Assembly (NCBI GenBank): GCA_002332905.1
Contig: DDAM01000035.1
Span: forward strand, 1-45,699
Reading direction: 5' to 3'
Source of the DNA: Firmicutes bacterium UBA2058
GTDB lineage: Bacteria; Bacillota; Clostridia; Tissierellales; Sedimentibacteraceae
Length of the DNA: 45,699 nucleotides
Shown here: positions 41,794-45,699 of the stretch, piece after piece
Numbering within the stretch: position 1 is the stretch's first letter
Layout of the letters: every line of letters begins with the position of its first letter
Translations under genes and position numbers: made by a program
The notes under the pieces: model-generated
Told to the model about the DNA's origin: nothing
Seen by the model: the letters and a program-made list of their open reading frames with translations, nothing else
Database searches by the model: none

Positions 41794-42729
41794 ATGATTA
41801 AAATTGGTGATTTACTAGACAATACTTATGTGATAGAAGAGCGAATAGGATCTGGTGGTAGTGGAATTATATATAAAGCATATCACACAAGGCTGAAAAA
41901 GAATGTAGTTATAAAACAAATAAAAAATGAGCTAAGAGGCAAAATTAATGAACGTAGTGAGGTTGATATTCTTAAAAATTTAAAGCATACATACTTGCCA
42001 CAGGTATATGATTTTTTAACAGATGATGATGATATTTATACAGTTATGGATTATATTCCAGGCTTAAGTCTTTTAGAGGAGCTAAAAAAAAGAAGAAGGT
42101 TTTCTCAAAAAAAAGTCATTAAGTGGGGTATACAATTATGTGAGGCACTTTCTTATTTACATAGTAGATCCATACCTATAATACATAGCGATATAAAGCC
42201 TGATAATATAATGCTAACTCCTGAAGACAATATATGTTTAATTGATTTTAATGTTTCATTGTTATTTAGTAACGATGTAAATGTTGTAGGTTTTAGCGAA
42301 GGCTATTCTCCGCCTGAGCAGGTTTCTATTTTTAATATTATAGATAGAATGACTGTACCAAAAAAAACAGTAGATAAAAATTCAGATACAATTTTTTCTG
42401 AATTAAATAGCGGAAGACCAAGCAGCAATAAAAAACAAACAAAATGTAAGATTGATATTAGGTCTGATATATATAGCCTAGGAGCCACCTTGTATCATTT
42501 GATTTCAGGAGAAAGACCTGAAAATTCAAACAGTGATATTATTCCTCTTGATAGCTACAGCATAAAAATTAGTCACAGCTTAAAGCAAATAATAAACAAG
42601 GCCATGAATAAAGATATTGAAAGTAGATACGTAACAATAGATGACATGCTATATGATTTGAATAATATTAAACACGATTATTTATATGAAAAAAAAGGGA
42701 GAAGAAAAAGAAGGCTGTTATTCTTTTGA
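41794..42729 (+). CDS. Ser/Thr protein kinase with altered DFG motif; C-terminal anchor lost by frameshift
   Basis: A 311-residue Hanks-type kinase. The glycine loop is IGSGGSG (18-24), the ATP lysine is in VVIKQI (Lys41), and the catalytic loop reads HSDIKPDN (131-138), so the HRD arginine is Ser while Asp133, Lys135 and Asn138 are kept. The DFG motif is DFN (151-153). GYSPPEQ is the P+1 loop, and a Ser/Asn-rich insert follows. The frame ends in RRKRRLLFF, then TGA (42727-42729). In the -1 frame the DNA continues LLIFIATIIFILIK and a TAA at 42767, a membrane helix. Loss of one T from a run at 42724-42727 explains it. Sequencing error, or a genuinely soluble kinase, are alternatives. Confidence 0.85.
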   Translation: MIKIGDLLDNTYVIEERIGSGGSGIIYKAYHTRLKKNVVIKQIKNELRGKINERSEVDILKNLKHTYLPQVYDFLTDDDDIYTVMDYIPGLSLLEELKKRRRFSQKKVIKWGIQLCEALSYLHSRSIPIIHSDIKPDNIMLTPEDNICLIDFNVSLLFSNDVNVVGFSEGYSPPEQVSIFNIIDRMTVPKKTVDKNSDTIFSELNSGRPSSNKKQTKCKIDIRSDIYSLGATLYHLISGERPENSNSDIIPLDSYSIKISHSLKQIINKAMNKDIESRYVTIDDMLYDLNNIKHDYLYEKKGRRKRRLLFF

Positions 42730-42774
42730 TTTTTATTGCTACTATCATCTTTATCTTAATAAAATAAATCAATG

Positions 42775-42803
42775 TTGACATTGGACAGTATAAAAGTTAC
42801 AAT
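42775..42803 (+). promoter_or_regulatory. Promoter of the M3 peptidase gene
   Basis: Perfect TTGACA (42775-42780), 17-bp spacer and TACAAT (42798-42803), about 88 bp before the ATG. Confidence 0.7.
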
Positions 42804-42890
42804 TAGCATATATGAATAAAATAGAAAAAAATATATATTTTGCTAATTTTAATAATTACATTTTGTGCAAATAATCGCATGGAGGTATTT

Positions 42891-44597
42891 ATGAACAAAT
42901 TTAAACAATTAGTTTATATTCGTCCTAATGTCAAGGAAGTAAAAAGAGAGTTTAAATTACTTATAAAGGATTTTAAAAAGGCCGAGAGTTATGAGAAGGC
43001 TAAACAAATTTATCTTTTATTGCAGAATCTTATTATGGAAGTAACCACAAACTATATAATAGCCAGCATACGCAATACAATAAACACTTCTGATGAGTTT
43101 TATGAAGATGAAATGAAATTTTTTAATGAAGAATTACCGAAGATGATGTTGATGGTAAAAAGAGGTCAAGAAGCAGTTTTAAAATCTAGATTTATATTAG
43201 ATTTTGATAAAGAATTTGGCAAACATTTTACAGATACAATAAAAGCGACACAAAAAACTATGAACCTTAAAGTGGTTCTAAACCTTGCAAAGGAAAATAA
43301 TTTAAAAACTGCTTATTCAAAAAAGGTAGCCTCTTGTAAAACTACATTTAGAGGTGAGGAATGTAATTTCTATGGTTTATTAAAGCACATGCAGAGTATA
43401 GATAGAGAAGAACGTAAAGAAGCATTTAATTCATTTGCAAATATGTACGAGGAAGTTTCTCAAGAACTTGATGAAATATATGATAAACTTGTTGAAGTAC
43501 GTGCGAAAATAGCAAAAAAATTAAAGTTTCAAAATTATATAGACTACATTTATATAAATAGAGGAAGATTAGACTATGGTTCTAAGGATGTGGAAGCGTT
43601 TCGTAATAATGTAATTAAGTACATAGTACCAGTTTGTATGCAATTGTATCAAGAGCAGGCTAAAAGACTTGGCTTGGATAAATTAGAGTACTATGATGAA
43701 GATATAATGTTTGGAGATGGCAATGCTGTACCTATTGGTGATAAAGATTATATTGTAAATACAGCACAAAAGATGTATCGTGAGTTATCAAAAGAGACTT
43801 CTGATTTTTTTGACTTTATGGTCAGATATGAATTGTTTGACTTAGAGACAAAGCCCAATAAGCATTTAGGGGGATACTGCACTGGTTTGCCGAAATTTAA
43901 AGCACCATTTGTTTTCTCAAACTTTAATGGAACAAGTGCTGATGTTGATGTTTTAACTCATGAGGCAGGTCATGCCTTTGAAGCCTATACTGCTATGAGA
44001 GAGCAACCATTATTTGAATATATATCTTCAACAAGTGAAATAAATGAAATACATTCAATGGCTATGGAGTACTTTACATATCCGTGGATGGAAGGTTTTT
44101 TTGGTGAAAATGTCAATAAATATCGTTATTCACATTTGGCTGAAAGCTTAATGGCTATACCATATAGGTGTTGTGTAGATGAGTTTCAGCATAAGGTTTT
44201 TGAAAATCCAAAAATGTCAGCCAAAGAGCGTCGCAATGTATGGAATAATTTAGAGAAAAAATATATGCCTTGGCGCAGTTATGATGGAAATGCCTTTTTT
44301 GAAGAAGGTGGATTTTGGATGCAAAAACAACATATTTTCCTTTATCCATTCTACTACATAGATTATAATTTAGCACAAATTTGTGTATTTGAATTATACG
44401 GAAGAATGAAAGAAGACAAAAATGCTGCTTGGGAAGATTACTATAGACTATGCAGAGCTGGTGGAAGTAAAGGATACTTTGAATTACTTAAATTAGCGAA
44501 TTTAAGTAATCCATTTGAAGAGGGAACTGTTAAGAAAGCAGTTGATATAGTTTTAGACGATTTAAAAACTGCTACATACGCGACTATGCTGAATTAA
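42891..44597 (+). CDS. M3-family oligoendopeptidase
   Basis: Zinc metallopeptidase of the M3 (PepF/thimet) family that breaks small peptides in the cytoplasm. About 568 residues. The zinc site HEAGHAFE is at 357-364 (HExxH), with the third ligand Glu in the following EISSTSEINEIHSMAME-type helix. The helical N-terminal part is typical. GGAGGT lies 5 nt before the ATG at 42891; upstream in-frame codons lack a binding site. The gene has its own promoter and a long perfect terminator, so it is monocistronic. It probably serves peptide nutrition together with the aminopeptidase on the other strand. Confidence 0.93.
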   Translation: MNKFKQLVYIRPNVKEVKREFKLLIKDFKKAESYEKAKQIYLLLQNLIMEVTTNYIIASIRNTINTSDEFYEDEMKFFNEELPKMMLMVKRGQEAVLKSRFILDFDKEFGKHFTDTIKATQKTMNLKVVLNLAKENNLKTAYSKKVASCKTTFRGEECNFYGLLKHMQSIDREERKEAFNSFANMYEEVSQELDEIYDKLVEVRAKIAKKLKFQNYIDYIYINRGRLDYGSKDVEAFRNNVIKYIVPVCMQLYQEQAKRLGLDKLEYYDEDIMFGDGNAVPIGDKDYIVNTAQKMYRELSKETSDFFDFMVRYELFDLETKPNKHLGGYCTGLPKFKAPFVFSNFNGTSADVDVLTHEAGHAFEAYTAMREQPLFEYISSTSEINEIHSMAMEYFTYPWMEGFFGENVNKYRYSHLAESLMAIPYRCCVDEFQHKVFENPKMSAKERRNVWNNLEKKYMPWRSYDGNAFFEEGGFWMQKQHIFLYPFYYIDYNLAQICVFELYGRMKEDKNAAWEDYYRLCRAGGSKGYFELLKLANLSNPFEEGTVKKAVDIVLDDLKTATYATMLN

Positions 44598-44600
44598 GGA

Positions 44601-44642
44601 GACCGTTTCAAGTTTTGTGTCTACACAAAACTTGAAACGGTC
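44601..44642. terminator. Long perfect-stem terminator between convergent genes
   Basis: A 20-bp stem with a 2-nt gap: GACCGTTTCAAGTTTTGTGT (44601-44620) and its exact complement at 44623-44642. It starts 3 nt after the M3 peptidase stop codon. It lies between two genes that face each other and likely ends both; the flank has only a short T run. Confidence 0.85.
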
Positions 44643-44672
44643 TTAACTATTGAAAAATCAACGATTTATTTT

Positions 44673-45674
44673 TTATTTGAATATTAATTCTCCAGTACCA
44701 ACAAAATCAGTATGCATTTGACACTCATTAGTTCCTCCAAATAATGTGTTCATACCAATTCCTAAGTGAAATGTATTTATCATTTTTTCATCAAGTACTA
44801 AGTATCCTGAAAGTTCCTTTACATTGTTATTCATTCCAATACCTAATTCGCATATGATATCTCCATTTGGAGGTAGTTCAGATAAAAATTCATTAAATGT
44901 ATCTGAATTAGATTTTATAATTTTACCATTTTCAATTGTAAGTATAACATCTTTTGCAACTTCACCTATATCTACGAAGATTTTTTCAAAATATACTGAG
45001 CCATTTGTTTTATTTTCAATTGGTGCAATGCTTACTTCACCACAAGGCAAATCCCCATCACCAGCATCAATAAACCACTTTCTTTCCTCTAAACTTAGTG
45101 TTAGCTCACAGTTTTCTCCTGTTTTAATTAAGACAGAGGTTTTTCCTTCTAGCTCTGAAACCTTTTCTTCACATCTGTTTTTTAACTCATCATAATCTAT
45201 ATTGTATGCTTCGTTCATTTTTTCTATAAAAGTAGATGGCTCTAAGCCTGATTCTAAGGCGTTTTCTTCAGTCGGTATTCTTACTTGAACAAACTTATTC
45301 TTTTTTGATAAAGTAGAGAATAGTTGTCCCATATATTTTCTATACAGTTCAAATTTATCCTTTTGTAGATTTTCAGAAGGTACTACTGGTCTATACATAC
45401 AAATATCAATAATTATGTCAATATTATCAAATAACGAAAAATATTTTTCATTAAAGCAAGTGTTATTAGATATATTGAAAATTTCACAATTTACTTCTCT
45501 AGATTGCTGCAATTCAATAGGGGCAGCTCCAAGTGCTGCTACTTCATAACTGAAATTATGAAGAGTGTCTCTGTCTTTATCATCTCCCCAAAACTGTAAA
45601 AGCACAAGCTCACCATTTTCTATGCCAATGGCTTTTAATATTTTTTTAATTGTCTCTCTGTTAAAAGTGTTCAT
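44673..45674 (-). CDS. M29-like aminopeptidase
   Basis: A 333-residue protein related to the M29 (AmpS/thermophilic aminopeptidase) metallopeptidases. The metal-ligand segments are recognisable: DGDLPCGEVSIAP, ending the middle domain, and NTLFGGTNECQMHTDFVGTG near the C-terminus, with the His-Asp pair of the family. It is shorter than typical M29 enzymes (about 400 residues), with a reduced N-terminal part, so some catalytic residues may differ. It removes N-terminal residues from peptides. The ATG at 45674 is 25 bp from the window end, so upstream signals are only partly visible. Confidence 0.8.
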   Translation of the reverse strand: MNTFNRETIKKILKAIGIENGELVLLQFWGDDKDRDTLHNFSYEVAALGAAPIELQQSREVNCEIFNISNNTCFNEKYFSLFDNIDIIIDICMYRPVVPSENLQKDKFELYRKYMGQLFSTLSKKNKFVQVRIPTEENALESGLEPSTFIEKMNEAYNIDYDELKNRCEEKVSELEGKTSVLIKTGENCELTLSLEERKWFIDAGDGDLPCGEVSIAPIENKTNGSVYFEKIFVDIGEVAKDVILTIENGKIIKSNSDTFNEFLSELPPNGDIICELGIGMNNNVKELSGYLVLDEKMINTFHLGIGMNTLFGGTNECQMHTDFVGTGELIFK

Positions 45675-45699
45675 TTTAATTCTTGTATGATGTATTTAT

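Noticed and set aside
42720..42730. Programmed -1 frameshift in the kinase gene
   Set aside because: No heptameric slippery sequence of the usual X-XXY-YYZ form and no downstream pseudoknot are seen; a one-base indel in a T run is simpler.
42840..42890. Another copy of the leader motif before the M3 peptidase gene (TTTTGTGCAA and GCATGGAGG)
   Set aside because: Only short blocks match, the order of SD and CATGG is different, and SD to ATG spacing is normal (5 nt).

Overview
The window is AT-rich, densely coded DNA with strong GGAGG-type ribosome binding sites, TTGACA/TATAAT promoters and hairpin-plus-T-run terminators. That signature, together with the gene families present (DUF116, DUF1667, DUF5702, GlpA-like oxidoreductases, a monoderm Tad pilus without a secretin), points to an anaerobic low-GC Firmicute of the Clostridia. 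I see no rRNA, tRNA, CRISPR array or phage genes. An in-frame UGA in an arsenite-methyltransferase gene suggests the organism makes selenoproteins.

Layout. 0-6.1 kb: housekeeping genes (ferritin, RNase Z, AI-2E-type permease, PPP-type phosphatase, RluA-type pseudouridine synthase) with a decayed MerR-type regulator and a short lipoprotein-like remnant. 6.1-6.5 kb: a 384-bp palindromic, multi-hairpin, MITE-like element; a partial copy of its end lies at the truncated 5' end of the MerR pseudogene. 6.5-14 kb: a TetR regulator divergent from a five-gene operon: GlpA-like flavoprotein, FAD/NAD oxidoreductase, DUF1667 protein, FGGY kinase, and an FAD enzyme with the HHH motif of alkyl-DHAP synthase. 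The two promoters lie back to back with their -35 boxes in a perfect 14-bp inverted repeat. I infer catabolism of a glycerol derivative, possibly a glycerol ether. 14-28 kb: CBS-ACT protein, GT51 transglycosylase, secreted glucosaminidase, proC, luxS with DUF116, ABC-F ATPase, selenoprotein ArsM, two MATE exporters, and an HD-domain protein.

28.3-42.8 kb: a complete Tad/Flp pilus locus: TadZ-like, TadA, TadB, TadC, Flp pilin, TadE-like proteins, a 1178-aa DUF5702 protein and a prepilin peptidase, followed by a WG-repeat protein, an FHA protein and a Ser/Thr kinase. The kinase has probably lost its C-terminal membrane anchor through a one-base frameshift. 42.8-45.7 kb: an M3 oligopeptidase and an M29-like aminopeptidase.

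The points I would examine first are: (1) the Sec-containing ArsM; (2) an RNA leader motif shared by the ABC-F gene, the WG-repeat gene and, in part, the first MATE gene, in which one CCATG segment can pair with either of two partners, one of them touching the Shine-Dalgarno; (3) the possible ether-lipid operon; (4) the multi-hairpin element; and (5) the phospho-signalling module attached to the pilus locus.
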